DNA of 34,254 nt from Halorubrum kocurii JCM 14978 (GCF_000337355.1 NZ_AOJH01000102.1:1-34254), one strand, 5' to 3'; shown: positions 1-9,631, counted from the first letter of the stretch. Notes: generated from the sequence alone by a model not told the origin. Numbers and translations are program-made.

Positions 1-330
1 ATTGCGACCGACGACGCGAAAGAGTGGCTGACGGCGATCAAAGGCGTGGGCCCGAAGACCGCCAGCGTCGTGTTGAACTTCCACTTCGGGAAGCCGACGA
101 TGGCCGTCGACACCCACGTCGAGCGGGTCTCCAAGCGGTTCGGGCTGGTGCCGGAGTCGGCGTCGAATCAGGCCGCGCACGACGCGCTCGACGACCTGGT
201 GCCCGACGAGCTGATCTACCCGCTTCACGTCCTCCTGATCCGACACGGCCGAGAGCGCTGCTCGGCCCGCGGCGCCGACTGCGACAACCCGGTGTGTGCG
301 GCGTACTGCGACTGCGAATACTGTTCGTAA
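1..330 (+). CDS. nth: Endonuclease III, C-terminal part (cut by window edge)
   Basis: This is the 3' part of a base-excision-repair DNA glycosylase/AP lyase that removes oxidised pyrimidines. The reading frame is open from base 1, so the N-terminus lies outside the window. The helix-hairpin-helix segment KGVGPKTA contains the catalytic-type lysine, and the following VDTHV carries the catalytic aspartate of the HhH-GPD family. The C-terminus has a cluster of cysteines (CSARGADC, then VC, YCDC, YC) in the place of the [4Fe-4S] cluster of Nth. It ends about 200 bp before the tRNA and belongs to the core chromosome. I am confident of the family. The exact subfamily (Nth versus a related haloarchaeal paralogue) cannot be decided from a fragment. 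Confidence 0.93.
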   Translation: MATDDAKEWLTAIKGVGPKTASVVLNFHFGKPTMAVDTHVERVSKRFGLVPESASNQAAHDALDDLVPDELIYPLHVLLIRHGRERCSARGADCDNPVCAAYCDCEYCS

Positions 331-471
331 GTCGGATCGTTGTCTGTTGATCGCGGTTCAGTCGATCGCATATAAACGGTTGCGCGCAGACCGGTGACGA
401 AGGCCGCGAACGCTCCAGCCGCGCATGCGCTCCTCGCGCCCTGCGGGCGCTCGGCGGCGCGCGCCACCGCA

Positions 472-479
472 TTTATAAA
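472..479 (+). promoter_or_regulatory. TATA-like box, probable tRNA-Leu promoter
   Basis: TTTATAAA stands out in GC-rich DNA about 60 bp before the tRNA. Transcription would begin around 500-505 and give a short 5' leader that is trimmed. It lies outside the integrated element, so insertion left the tRNA promoter intact. Confidence 0.45.
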
Positions 480-538
480 GCGTGTCGCCGTCGGCGGTTC
501 GTCAGGTTCTTGAGTCGGTTTCGCCTACGCTCGGTCGC

Positions 539-623
539 GCGCGGGTTGCCGAGCCAGGCCAAAGGCGTAGCGCTTAGGACGCTATCCCGTAGGGGTCCGC
601 CGGTTCAAATCCGGTCCCGCGCA
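539..623 (+). tRNA. tRNA-Leu (anticodon UAG)
   Basis: The acceptor arm GCGCGGG pairs with CCCGCGC (616-622), followed by discriminator A623. The anticodon stem TAGCG/CGCTA encloses the loop CTTAGGA, giving anticodon UAG (reads CUA, leucine). The long variable arm is that of a class II tRNA, as expected for leucine. The T-arm GCCGG-TTCAAAT-CCGGT is complete. CCA is not encoded. No intron is seen. The 3' part from base 570 is the attachment site of the element that follows, and integration restored a complete gene. Confidence 0.95.
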
Positions 624-624
624 T
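570..624 (+). repeat. attL: 55-bp direct repeat inside tRNA-Leu
   Basis: These 55 bases, from the anticodon stem to one base past the tRNA end, are repeated without mismatch at 15599-15653. Identity stops sharply on both sides. This is the usual footprint of site-specific integration into a tRNA 3' end. Confidence 0.93.
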
Positions 625-661
625 TCTCTACCTCCCGTTTTCGCTTTGTCTATCTACAAGC

Positions 662-1762
662 ATGAGCGAAACAAACCTCGATAAGCCGAATACGCTGAAA
701 CGCTGTCCCGGTTTCGATTCGGATATGCTAGAGCCGAATAGAACGATTACAATAGTCCGGAAGGGCCAACGCGACTTCTTAACCCGGAAGGCCGCCGTAG
801 ACTACTACGAGTACCGCAAGCCCTTCTTGACCTACCTCCTCAAAATGGGAAAGAACCCCAAGAAGGCGAAGGGATACTCCCCATATACGGTGTGTCAAAC
901 TGGTCATCGGTGCGCTCGGTTCGACTTGTGGGTATGGGAGAACCGTGGCGGATACAAAGCACCACCTGACCAAGAGGATGCTCGGGCCTACATGGAAGAG
1001 GTCGCCTTCCGGGATGTAACCGAATCAACGAAAGGCAAGATCCTCGGTTCCCTCGGACGGTATTCGAAGTGGCTTCAGCACAAGTTTAACCGAGACGAAT
1101 GGGAGTTTAACTGGAATTTCCAATCAGGTGGAGGCAACAACGGCCCGAGAGATTTCCTAACAAAGCCTGAGAGACGAAAAATCCGACAGGCTGCACTCGG
1201 GAAGGACGGCACGCCTAACTACGGGACAGACGATCTTCTCGAAGCTGACCCCGAGAGTTGGAAGTTCACCTCTCTCGTTTGGACAAGCCTCGATGCCGGT
1301 CTTCGTCCGGTGGAAGTTGGGAACGCTAGGGTTAGCTGGTGTGAACCGGAAAATTCTCTCCTTCGCATCCCGCGAGAAGATTCGGCGAAGAACGAGGGGA
1401 ATTGGACGGTCAGTCTCACCGACAGAACAGCAACCGCGTTAGAACGGTGGATAGACGAGCGAGAAGACCATCCGAGATACGAAGACACCGACAAGCTGTG
1501 GCTCACTCGGCATGGGAACCGCTACGGTTCGAACGAACTGAGTCGGATACTCAAAGACCTGTGCGATAGAGCTGGAATCAATCACCAGAATCGCCAGATG
1601 TCGTGGTACTCCATTCGCCATTCAGTTGGTACTCACATGACCAAAGAACGGGACCTTGCCGCAACACAGGCTCAGTTACGTCACGAGTCGGTGAAGACCA
1701 CGCTCAAGTACGATAACGTCCCGGTTGAAGATCGACGAGAGGCACTTGATAAAATGGGCTGA
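662..1762 (+). CDS. Tyrosine recombinase / integrase
   Basis: This enzyme would integrate and excise the element at the tRNA-Leu 3' end. The N-terminal half (about residues 30-150) looks like a SAM-like, core-DNA-binding domain. The C-terminal catalytic domain shows the first arginine in LDAGLRPVEVG (about R215), a Y-x-x-R box in WYSIRHSVGTH (Y316, R319) and the nucleophile in TTLKYDNVP (Y350). Tyrosine replaces the first histidine of the bacterial HxxR box, as described for one archaeal integrase class (R..YxxR..Y). The 366-aa length is normal. The ATG at 662 is the first plausible start after the tRNA. The gene is transcribed away from attL, is entire, and is not split by the att site as SSV-type integrases are. 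Confidence 0.92.
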   Translation: MSETNLDKPNTLKRCPGFDSDMLEPNRTITIVRKGQRDFLTRKAAVDYYEYRKPFLTYLLKMGKNPKKAKGYSPYTVCQTGHRCARFDLWVWENRGGYKAPPDQEDARAYMEEVAFRDVTESTKGKILGSLGRYSKWLQHKFNRDEWEFNWNFQSGGGNNGPRDFLTKPERRKIRQAALGKDGTPNYGTDDLLEADPESWKFTSLVWTSLDAGLRPVEVGNARVSWCEPENSLLRIPREDSAKNEGNWTVSLTDRTATALERWIDEREDHPRYEDTDKLWLTRHGNRYGSNELSRILKDLCDRAGINHQNRQMSWYSIRHSVGTHMTKERDLAATQAQLRHESVKTTLKYDNVPVEDRREALDKMG

Positions 1763-1974
1763 GAACCCTACCTGCGTACAGATTGTGGTCACCACAGAAC
1801 GACATCTCGTCGACGTCCCTCGATCCGTGCGTAAGTCGACGACAAGGGGGTCTATCACTTTGACCTGCAACGGTACAAACGCCTACTTTGCTTAGATTGG
1901 GCAAGGTGAACTAACATCCCTACGAAACCGGCGTAGCGTGGCTATATTTCCGATGGGCCCTCAAGTACTAGGGG

Positions 1975-1983
1975 ATTTATGAA
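1975..1983 (+). promoter_or_regulatory. TATA-like box of the hsd operon
   Basis: ATTTATGAA is centred about 26 bp before the hsdM ATG at 2005, which predicts a leaderless or nearly leaderless transcript. The 242 bp between the integrase stop and hsdM hold no convincing gene. Confidence 0.5.
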
Positions 1984-2004
1984 GTGCAGGAATAATTCAT
2001 AACT

Positions 2005-4029
2005 ATGTCTGACTTCAACGAAATATCGAACTTCGTTTGGGGAACTGCTGATCTAATTCGTGACAAATTTAAGCGAGGCGATTACGAAGAAGTTATTCTT
2101 CCGTTTGTTGTTCTGAGACGGCTTGACTCTGTTCTCGAACCCAATAACGATGACGTGCGGGAAGCCTACGAACAATACGGTGGCGAGCTGAACGAACAGG
2201 CCCTCCAAGAAGTCCTGAAAGATGCCGCGGATGCACCCTTCTATAATTACTCTGAGTACACCCTCGAAACTCTGCTCGACGAGCCGAGCGACATCGAGCG
2301 GAATCTCAAGGAGTACGTTCACTCTTTCTCTCCGGAGATGCAGGAGATTCTCGACAACTTCGGGTTCGAATCTACTATTGAGGAGCTTGCTAAGCACGAT
2401 CTCCTCTACAAAGTCGTGAAGCGATTCACACAGCCAGAAGTTGATCTGCACCCTGACCGAGTCGACAACTCCACGATGGGGGACATCTTCGAGGAACTCA
2501 TTCGCAGATTCAACGAATCTCTTGACGAGAACCCTGGCGAGCACTTCACTCCGAGAGAAGTCGTCCATCTGATGGCAGAGTTGGCAATCGAGCCAGACAG
2601 AGACACATTCGAGGAAAACCAGATCCTCCACGTGTACGACCCCTGCTGTGGTACCGGTGGGATGCTGACCGAGACTGAAGGCCGAATAAAACAGATCAAC
2701 GACGACGTCGAAGTCTGGTCGTTCGGTCAGGAAGTCAATCCCCAGACACACGCCATCGCCAAGTCAGACATGTTTATCAAGGGGGAAGACACCACAGCAG
2801 CAAACAACATCTCGGATGGCTCCACCCTCGCGGAAGACGCTTTCCCGGACAAGCAGTTCGACTACATGCTCGCCAATCCCCCATATGGGAAAGACTGGAA
2901 AAGCGACAAAGAAGCCGTAAAAAAGGAATACGAGCAAGGCTGGGGAGGAAGATTCGGCGCAGGGCTTCCCGCCAAAGATGATGGCCAGTTCCTCTTTCTA
3001 CAGACAATGCTTTCGAAGATGCAGGACCCAGACGAGGGCGGAAGTAGAGTTGCGTTTATCTCTAATGGCTCACCACTCTTTACCGCGGACCCAAACATCT
3101 CTGATAGCAAAAACGAATGTAGTATCCGAAGATGGATAATCGAAAACGACTGGATTGAAGCGATGATTCGTCTTCCAGATGAACTCTTCTACAATACTAA
3201 GATTACTACCTACGTCTGGGTTCTTTCCAATGATAAACCCGATGAGCGGAAAGAACAAATTCAATTGATAGACGCATCTGGCGAAGAGTTTTGGACCCTA
3301 ATGGATGATAACAAGGGAGACAAGCGAAAGGAACTCACGGAAGACCAAATCCAGAACATCCTCAAAATATATAAGAAAAAAGATAACACTGCAAATTCTC
3401 AGATTCATTCGCTACGTGAATTTGGATACAGAAAAGTACGGATCGAACGCCCACTTCGCAAGAATTTCAGGGCCTCTGAAGACCGGATAGAACAGATCAA
3501 AGATGAAAGGGCATTCCAGAACCTCTCTGGCAGCAAGGAGGGCAAACAGAAGCAGAAAGCCATTATCAAAATGCTACACGGAATAGATGATGGACTCTAC
3601 AAAAATAGAGGAGGGTTTGAAGAGATAGTAGATGATGCAATAGAAGAGGCAGGTCTTGATCTCAAGAAATCCGTCCGTGGTAATATTTTCAACGCCCTTG
3701 GTGAGAAGGATCCGGACGCAGAAATCGTAAGAGATAGCAAGGGCCGCCCTGAGCGAGATACGGACCTTAGCGACTACGAGTATATTCCTCTGGAGAAAGA
3801 CGTACGGGACTACTTCGAAGAGGAGGTACAACCCTACCGACCCAATGCATGGATCAATGAGGATATGACTGATCCTAATGACGGCGAGCTTGGGAAGATC
3901 GGATACGAAATCAATTTTAACCGCTACTTCTACAATTACGAATCCCCACGACCTCTCGAAAATATTGAGAAGGACATTAAACGAGTAAAACAACAAGTAG
4001 TTGATATGATTCAAGAGGTGACCGAGTGA
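2005..4029 (+). CDS. hsdM: Type I restriction-modification, M subunit (N6-adenine methyltransferase)
   Basis: This is the modification subunit. With HsdS it methylates adenine in the recognition sequence, and it is also part of the restriction complex. The N-terminal helical domain (about residues 1-140) is followed by the N6-methyltransferase domain. HFTPREVVHLM, the SAM-binding motif DPCCGTGG (residues 212-219) and the catalytic NPPY (291-294) are all intact. At 674 aa it is longer than the classical enzymes (about 500-530), with extra acidic sequence at the C-terminus. The stop TGA shares its A with the hsdS ATG, so translation is probably coupled. Catalytic residues look functional. Confidence 0.96.
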   Translation: MSDFNEISNFVWGTADLIRDKFKRGDYEEVILPFVVLRRLDSVLEPNNDDVREAYEQYGGELNEQALQEVLKDAADAPFYNYSEYTLETLLDEPSDIERNLKEYVHSFSPEMQEILDNFGFESTIEELAKHDLLYKVVKRFTQPEVDLHPDRVDNSTMGDIFEELIRRFNESLDENPGEHFTPREVVHLMAELAIEPDRDTFEENQILHVYDPCCGTGGMLTETEGRIKQINDDVEVWSFGQEVNPQTHAIAKSDMFIKGEDTTAANNISDGSTLAEDAFPDKQFDYMLANPPYGKDWKSDKEAVKKEYEQGWGGRFGAGLPAKDDGQFLFLQTMLSKMQDPDEGGSRVAFISNGSPLFTADPNISDSKNECSIRRWIIENDWIEAMIRLPDELFYNTKITTYVWVLSNDKPDERKEQIQLIDASGEEFWTLMDDNKGDKRKELTEDQIQNILKIYKKKDNTANSQIHSLREFGYRKVRIERPLRKNFRASEDRIEQIKDERAFQNLSGSKEGKQKQKAIIKMLHGIDDGLYKNRGGFEEIVDDAIEEAGLDLKKSVRGNIFNALGEKDPDAEIVRDSKGRPERDTDLSDYEYIPLEKDVRDYFEEEVQPYRPNAWINEDMTDPNDGELGKIGYEINFNRYFYNYESPRPLENIEKDIKRVKQQVVDMIQEVTE

Positions 4030-5420
4030 TGGATCCTATCAATAAAAAAATAGAAGGTGGGCTCGCCAACGATAGTAAAAACAAATATTTGAAATATGGG
4101 GATTATGCGACTCCTGGTATTGAATGGCTAGATGAGATTCCAGCCCACTGGGAGGAAAAAAAGCTAAAAGAGACTATAAAGGAGTGTATAAATGGTATTT
4201 GGGGATCTGACCCAGAAGATGTTGAAAAAGTCATCAAATGTGTTCGTGTGGCTGATTTCGATTACAATAGAGTTAGAATAAATAGTGAAAACCTTACTGA
4301 GAGGGATATACCAGAAAATAAAAAAACTGGGAGGATACTAAAGAATGGCGACTTATTAATTGAAAAGTCAGGAGGTGGTGATAAGCAACTTGTCGGTAGA
4401 GTTGTTCTTTTCAACCTTGATGAAAAAATGGTTTGTTCTAACTTTATTGGCAGGATGCCTGTTCGATCTGGTTATAATTCAAATTACCTTGCATATCTTC
4501 ACAAATGCTTGTACCAGTATAGGATAAACTTAAAATCGATTAAACAGACCACTGGTATCCAAAACTTGGATATAAATCAGTATTTGAACGAAAGAGTTCC
4601 AATTCCGCCATTAGAAGAACAAAAATGTATTGCACAGTTCCTTGATGAAGAGACCAAGAAGAGTAATAGATTAATAACCAAGAAAAGAGAATTAATCGAT
4701 CTTCTAGAAGAAAAGCGTGCTTCAGTAATTAATGATCTAGTCACCGGGAACACTAATAATTCGAATACAAAAGATACTGAGCTTGATTGGTTCGGTTCGA
4801 TTCCACAAGGCTGGCAGACAATCAGTCTAAGAAATATCGTAGACGATTTTGTAGACTATCGTGGTGCTACACCCGAGAAGAGTGATACTGGAATAACGCT
4901 CATTACAGCGAAAAATATTGAAAACGGCAAATTAGATTTCTCTGAAAGCCACGAGTACATATCCGAAAAAGAATACAACGATTGGATGACGAGGGGTAAA
5001 CCAGAAGCAGGTGATATACTGATCACGACTGAAGCGCCGATGGGTGAGGTAGCCCAAATCCAGGAAACGCCAGTAGCTCTTGCTCAGAGAATTATCCTAT
5101 TAAAATCTAACACAGATATTATTAATAAAACTCATCTAAAATATTTCTTGTTCTCTGAGATTAACCAAGCACAGCTAATGAAGAATCAAACAGGATCAAC
5201 TGCAAAGGGAATTAAAGCCTCTAAACTGAAGGGGATTCGTGTTTTTGTTCCTCCGAAAGAGGAGCAGAAGAATATTGTTGAAAAGATAGAAGATGAATCG
5301 GGTGAAATTGACAATTTAATATTCAAAGTAGAACAGGGAATAGAATACTTGAAGGAGTACAGAAGGGCTCTAATCGCTGAGGCCGTGACTGGACAGATTG
5401 ACGTGCAAGGTGAGATCTAA
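4029..5420 (+). CDS. hsdS: Type I restriction-modification, S (specificity) subunit
   Basis: HsdS reads the bipartite DNA target for both methylation and cleavage. Two target-recognition domains are visible. Each opens with the usual phrase (IPAHWEEKKLK near residue 38, IPQGWQTISLR near residue 258) and each ends in a conserved helix (PIPPLEEQKCIAQFLDEE and VPPKEEQKNIVEKIEDE) that acts as the spacer coiled coil. The end, EYRRALIAEAVTGQIDV, is the family's classic C-terminus. The ATG at 4029 overlaps the hsdM stop; a GTG at 4026 would add one residue. The stop TAA shares its last A with the hsdR ATG. The gene is markedly AT-rich compared with hsdM and hsdR, suggesting that specificity domains were exchanged from another source. 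Confidence 0.95.
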   Translation: MDPINKKIEGGLANDSKNKYLKYGDYATPGIEWLDEIPAHWEEKKLKETIKECINGIWGSDPEDVEKVIKCVRVADFDYNRVRINSENLTERDIPENKKTGRILKNGDLLIEKSGGGDKQLVGRVVLFNLDEKMVCSNFIGRMPVRSGYNSNYLAYLHKCLYQYRINLKSIKQTTGIQNLDINQYLNERVPIPPLEEQKCIAQFLDEETKKSNRLITKKRELIDLLEEKRASVINDLVTGNTNNSNTKDTELDWFGSIPQGWQTISLRNIVDDFVDYRGATPEKSDTGITLITAKNIENGKLDFSESHEYISEKEYNDWMTRGKPEAGDILITTEAPMGEVAQIQETPVALAQRIILLKSNTDIINKTHLKYFLFSEINQAQLMKNQTGSTAKGIKASKLKGIRVFVPPKEEQKNIVEKIEDESGEIDNLIFKVEQGIEYLKEYRRALIAEAVTGQIDVQGEI

Positions 5421-8400
5421 TGTCTGATAAGCTCAGTGAGAGAGCATTTGAGGAGGAAATTGTAAATGATCTTATCTCAGACACGAATTGGGAGGAAGGC
5501 GAGTTAGAACCGCTATATGAGCAGTTTGATCCCGGTGGATACCGTGAACGGGAAAATCGCCATTACGACAAAGAACTCGCCCTGATCCCGGAGGACGTTT
5601 TGGCGTTTGTCAAGGCGACCCAGCCCGACGAGTGGGAAAAGTTGGCGGATTTCCACGGTGAGGGTGCCGAGGGCAAATTCCTGAACACGCTCGACAGACA
5701 GATCAAACGGAAAGGCGCAATCTACGTACTCCGAAACGGTTTGAGGCTTAGTGGAGCGAGGTTTCAGCAATTTGCATACTTCGAACCCGCTACAGACCGC
5801 AACAAGAAGGCGGTCGAAAACTACCAGAAGAATATCTTCTCGGTCATACCAAGGCTCACCTACAAGTCGGGATCGAATCTGGAAGTCGATCTCGTCATCT
5901 TCCTGAACGGCATTCCGATTTTCACTGCTGAGCTGAAAGGAGAGTTTACTGGGCAGGACGTTATCGACGCTAAGGATCAGTATCGGACAGACCGGGATCC
6001 GAGAGACAAGCTATTCAGCCCTGGTCGTTGCCTCGCTCACTTCGCCGTTGATCCTGAGGAAGTGTATATGGCCACCGAGCTTGATGCGCAAGACACCTAT
6101 TTCCTACCGTTCAACAAGGGATACAAGGAGGGTGCCGGCAACCCTCCCAATCCCTCTGGCTACCGGACAAGCTACTTCTGGAAGTACCTGCTGAGCCCGG
6201 ACAGCGTTCTCGACGTCGTCCAGAATTTCATAACCGAATTTCGTGAACGAGACGATCAGGGGAACCTGAAAGACTCCGAGTTCCTTGTTTTCCCACGGTA
6301 CCACCAGCTCCAGGCGGTAAGGCGGAGTGTCGTCGACGCAGAGCAGAACGGTGCGGGGCAGCGATACCTCATCCAACACAGCGCGGGTAGTGGTAAGACC
6401 TTCACCATCTCCTGGCTTGGGCACCAGCTTGCTGAACTCCATAGCGATCAGAACGAGCCGATATTCGACTCAGTGATCGTTATCTCCGACCGGAGAGTGC
6501 TTGACGACCAACTACAGCACCATCTGAAGCAGTTCTCTCAGGTCGACGGGGTCGTTGCCAACGTCGAGGACAACTCCCAGCAACTGAAGGAGGCGCTCGA
6601 AAGCGGGGAGAAGATCATCGTTACCACGATCCACAAGTTCGACTACATCGTCGAGGAGATGCAGGATCTCTCCGACAGGAATTTTGCCGTTCTGATCGAC
6701 GAGGCTCACTCCTCCCAGACGGGCGAACTCAAGGATAGTCAAACGAGAGCTCTCTCCGAAGAATCCGCTACCGAGGGCGGAGAGGACGGTGAAGATATCT
6801 CCGTCCAGGATCGGTTGACTCAGGATATGGAAGGGAGGGGAGTCCTCTCGAACGTCAGCTCGTTCGCCTTCACCGCCACGCCCAAAGAGAAGACCCTTGA
6901 GATGTTTGGCGAGGAGACCGAAGACGGCGGGTACGAGCCGTTCAGTCTGTACAGTATGCGGCAGGCCATCGAGGAAGGGTTCATTCTCGACGTTTTGCAG
7001 AACTACACGACGTATCAGGACTATTTCAACCTGCTAAAGACAATAGAGGACAACCCGGAGTTTGAGGAGTCCAAAGCGAAGAGACTGCTCAAGTCATTTG
7101 TCGACAGCCACGATCTCGTTATTTCGAAGAAGACCGAAATCATCGTCGAGCACTTCGCTGAAGAGGTGATGCACCGGATAGACGGGAAAGCGAAAGCAAT
7201 GGTCGTCACGGGATCGAGAGAGCAGGTGGTCAAGTACAAGAGAGCATTTGACGAGTACCTTTCCGAGAACGGCTATGACTTCGAGGCTTTGGCTGCCTTC
7301 TCTGATTTCAAATATGAGGGCGAGAAGCTTACAGAGAAGAAGGTCAACAAGAACCTCGATACCAAAATTGAGGACCGATTCGACGAGGATAATGCACGGA
7401 TCATTATTGTCGCAAACAAGTTCCAGACTGGGTTCGATCAGCCTCTTCTGCACACGATGTACGTCGACAAGAAGCTTGGAGGTGTGAGGGCTGTCCAGAC
7501 CCTCTCTAGGCTTAACAGAACCCATCCAAATAAGGAAGATACGATGGTCGTTGACTTCAGGAACGATCCGGACGACATCCAGGCTGCATTCGAGGATTTC
7601 TACACCAAAACGAGGGTCAAGCAGGGAACTAACCCGCAGCTTGTTTACGATCTTGAAGACGACCTACGCGAATTCAGACTGTTCGAAGACAGCGAAGTTG
7701 AGGAGTTCACCGAACTCTGGTACGGTGACGACACGACCCAAGATCAGTTGAGCGCTGTGCTCGATCCCGTCAAAGAACGGTACAGGAGTAAGGACAAGGA
7801 GACTCAGGAAGAGTTCCGCAAGAAGTTGCGGGACTTCATACAGCTCTACTCGTTTCTCATCAAAGTCGTGAACTTCCGGGACGAAGAACTGCACAAGCTC
7901 TATCAGTTTTCGAGGGTCCTGTTCAGGAAACTGGACGTGGAGCGTGGGGAGATGCCGAACGAGGTCAAGCAATTCGTTGATCTTGAACAGTACCGCATCA
8001 AAGAGGTTACTTCTGAGGAGAATCGGTCGCTTGAGAAGTCGAACGGTGATTTGGGACCGACTCACAAGTCGAAAGACGGGACGGCCAGGACGGAGGAGAA
8101 GAAGTCTCCGTTGGATAACATCGTTGAGATGCTGAACCAGCAGTTTGGTTACGAAGTTGATGAACAGGACAAGACCTTCATCAAGCATCTTAAGAAACGC
8201 TTGGAAGAGAATAACGCGTTGAAGGAGACTGTGGAGAAGAACAGCACTGAGAAGGCCCAGATGAAGTTTGAGAACGTCACTCGGCAGGAGATGCTGGATA
8301 TGATTGACCAGAATACGAAATTTTTCAACAAGGCCACAAATGATGACGAGTTTGCAGAGGTGTTCCAGAGCTGGTTGTTCAATCAGTTCGTTAGCTCCTC

Positions 8401-8872
8401 AAAGGAAGATACTCGGGGGCTGATAGAGAAGGGCCGAAGCAAGACGGTCGAATTCGAAGAGCATCTCCTGCCAGATACAGAGTCTGACGATCTCGCAAAA
8501 GAGAGAGTCGCAAAACACGTCGCTGCGTTCGCTAATACCGCAGGAGGCCACGTGATCGTCGGCGTTGACAAAGAGGGGGTAGTTCAGGGCTTAGAAAGTG
8601 ACTTTAAATCAATCACAAAAGGTCAAGAAGGATTCAAGAAACAACTTGAGAATGGGTTGGCTGAACACCTTGGGGAGACATTTGCGACTCAACAAACTGA
8701 ACTCCAATTCAGCACTATTGATGAGAGATCTGTATGTGTCGTGAAAGTAGAGCCAAATGATGAGCCCATAGCGATGGAGGGGGACGAGCTATACGTTAGA
8801 AAAGAAGGTGAAACCAAGCAGCTCAGCTCCAGAGATTCAAAGGAATACATTCAAAAGCATTTCAGAGGATAG
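5420..8872 (+). CDS. hsdR: Type I restriction enzyme R subunit with C-terminal AlbA_2/Schlafen-like domain
   Basis: HsdR is the ATP-driven DNA translocase and nuclease of the complex. The N-terminal nuclease domain has the HSDR_N pattern with the acidic residue in LEVDLVIF and E-L-K at 171-173. Helicase motor motifs follow: Walker A SAGSGKT (about 319-325), DEAH (427-430), FAFTATP (about 482), and FQTGFDQP with QTLSRLNR (about 670-700). After a helical region, residues about 1000-1145 form an extra domain with VEFEEHLLP and FANTAGGHVIVGVDKEG, which matches the AlbA_2/Schlafen-like putative DNA- or RNA-binding fold (PF04326 as I recall it). The length of 1150 aa exceeds the usual 1000-1050 and the difference is this tail. 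All motor and nuclease residues appear intact. Confidence 0.95.
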   Translation: MSDKLSERAFEEEIVNDLISDTNWEEGELEPLYEQFDPGGYRERENRHYDKELALIPEDVLAFVKATQPDEWEKLADFHGEGAEGKFLNTLDRQIKRKGAIYVLRNGLRLSGARFQQFAYFEPATDRNKKAVENYQKNIFSVIPRLTYKSGSNLEVDLVIFLNGIPIFTAELKGEFTGQDVIDAKDQYRTDRDPRDKLFSPGRCLAHFAVDPEEVYMATELDAQDTYFLPFNKGYKEGAGNPPNPSGYRTSYFWKYLLSPDSVLDVVQNFITEFRERDDQGNLKDSEFLVFPRYHQLQAVRRSVVDAEQNGAGQRYLIQHSAGSGKTFTISWLGHQLAELHSDQNEPIFDSVIVISDRRVLDDQLQHHLKQFSQVDGVVANVEDNSQQLKEALESGEKIIVTTIHKFDYIVEEMQDLSDRNFAVLIDEAHSSQTGELKDSQTRALSEESATEGGEDGEDISVQDRLTQDMEGRGVLSNVSSFAFTATPKEKTLEMFGEETEDGGYEPFSLYSMRQAIEEGFILDVLQNYTTYQDYFNLLKTIEDNPEFEESKAKRLLKSFVDSHDLVISKKTEIIVEHFAEEVMHRIDGKAKAMVVTGSREQVVKYKRAFDEYLSENGYDFEALAAFSDFKYEGEKLTEKKVNKNLDTKIEDRFDEDNARIIIVANKFQTGFDQPLLHTMYVDKKLGGVRAVQTLSRLNRTHPNKEDTMVVDFRNDPDDIQAAFEDFYTKTRVKQGTNPQLVYDLEDDLREFRLFEDSEVEEFTELWYGDDTTQDQLSAVLDPVKERYRSKDKETQEEFRKKLRDFIQLYSFLIKVVNFRDEELHKLYQFSRVLFRKLDVERGEMPNEVKQFVDLEQYRIKEVTSEENRSLEKSNGDLGPTHKSKDGTARTEEKKSPLDNIVEMLNQQFGYEVDEQDKTFIKHLKKRLEENNALKETVEKNSTEKAQMKFENVTRQEMLDMIDQNTKFFNKATNDDEFAEVFQSWLFNQFVSSSKEDTRGLIEKGRSKTVEFEEHLLPDTESDDLAKERVAKHVAAFANTAGGHVIVGVDKEGVVQGLESDFKSITKGQEGFKKQLENGLAEHLGETFATQQTELQFSTIDERSVCVVKVEPNDEPIAMEGDELYVRKEGETKQLSSRDSKEYIQKHFRG

Positions 8873-9543
8873 AATAACCACATTACTACGAATTACAACC
8901 CGGAAGGCGCCGCAGTCACGCCGCTGTACCAAGTGTACGCTAGTCGCACGTTCCACCAGAACAGATAGACTCTCCCGTACAGAACCTCAGCTTTTCCACA
9001 CATCGATAGCCAACTTATTCTAGTCGTTACCTTTCGCCCTCGCGCCCACTTTTGGGGGTAAATTCTGGCAAAAATGCCGCTGGGATGTAGGCCGGGTTAC
9101 TAATTGGCGCGCACAGAATCCCCGACGATGTTCTAACCATGGTTATCAAATATTCGACTGATAAATTTATCCTTCATAACCCCCGAATTAACTGTACAGA
9201 TGTATCCACTAAGATCGACCCATATGTAGCTTCACGTCCGGGGTATCTGAGATGGGCAGAAACTGACCGTAGTGTAGCCGCACGTAAAGCACAATCAAAA
9301 ATTGAGGCCAGCTCAACTCGGTGGTGGTCAATTAAATCGCTCAATCGAGCTGATATGGACCGCTCAAACCCCCGGTTCAGGACTCCAGAATATCGCTCGA
9401 AAACAAACTCTATAGAGAATCCTATTAATTCTGAACTGAAATACCCGACTTACGTATAGCGTTTCCCTATAGACTCATCAAATACCAAGGTTTTTCTGTC
9501 TGTGGCTCTATGCCCTATACGAGCACTTCCCATTCAAAGAGAC

Positions 9544-9565
9544 GAGACTATCCTCGGGTAGTCTC
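9544..9565. repeat. Strong inverted repeat (hairpin)
   Basis: GAGACTATC and GGTAGTCTC form a 9-bp stem (one G-T pair) around the loop CTCG. There is no T-run directly after it, so it is not a simple terminator. It could be an RNA structure or a protein site. Confidence 0.6.
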
Positions 9566-9610
9566 TTGCCGAACCTCCGATAGGTCGTGGATCGGGGGAT
9601 AGGAGCTTGG

Positions 9611-9631
9611 GTAGGTAATGGCCGAACCTAC
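9611..9631. repeat. Inverted repeat followed by AGTTTTA
   Basis: GTAGGT and ACCTAC form a perfect 6-bp stem with a 9-base loop, followed by AGTTTTACA. A related GCCGAACCTC occurs 50 bp upstream at 9568, so part of the loop and stem is repeated. It may end a transcript coming from the left. Confidence 0.45.

Noticed and set aside
2053-2751. 232-codon minus-strand frame
   Set aside because: It is antisense to the conserved methyltransferase domain of hsdM.
9139-9459. 106-codon plus-strand frame after hsdR
   Set aside because: The predicted protein is basic and serine/arginine-rich, with no motif and no clear promoter. It may be a decayed gene but cannot be supported.
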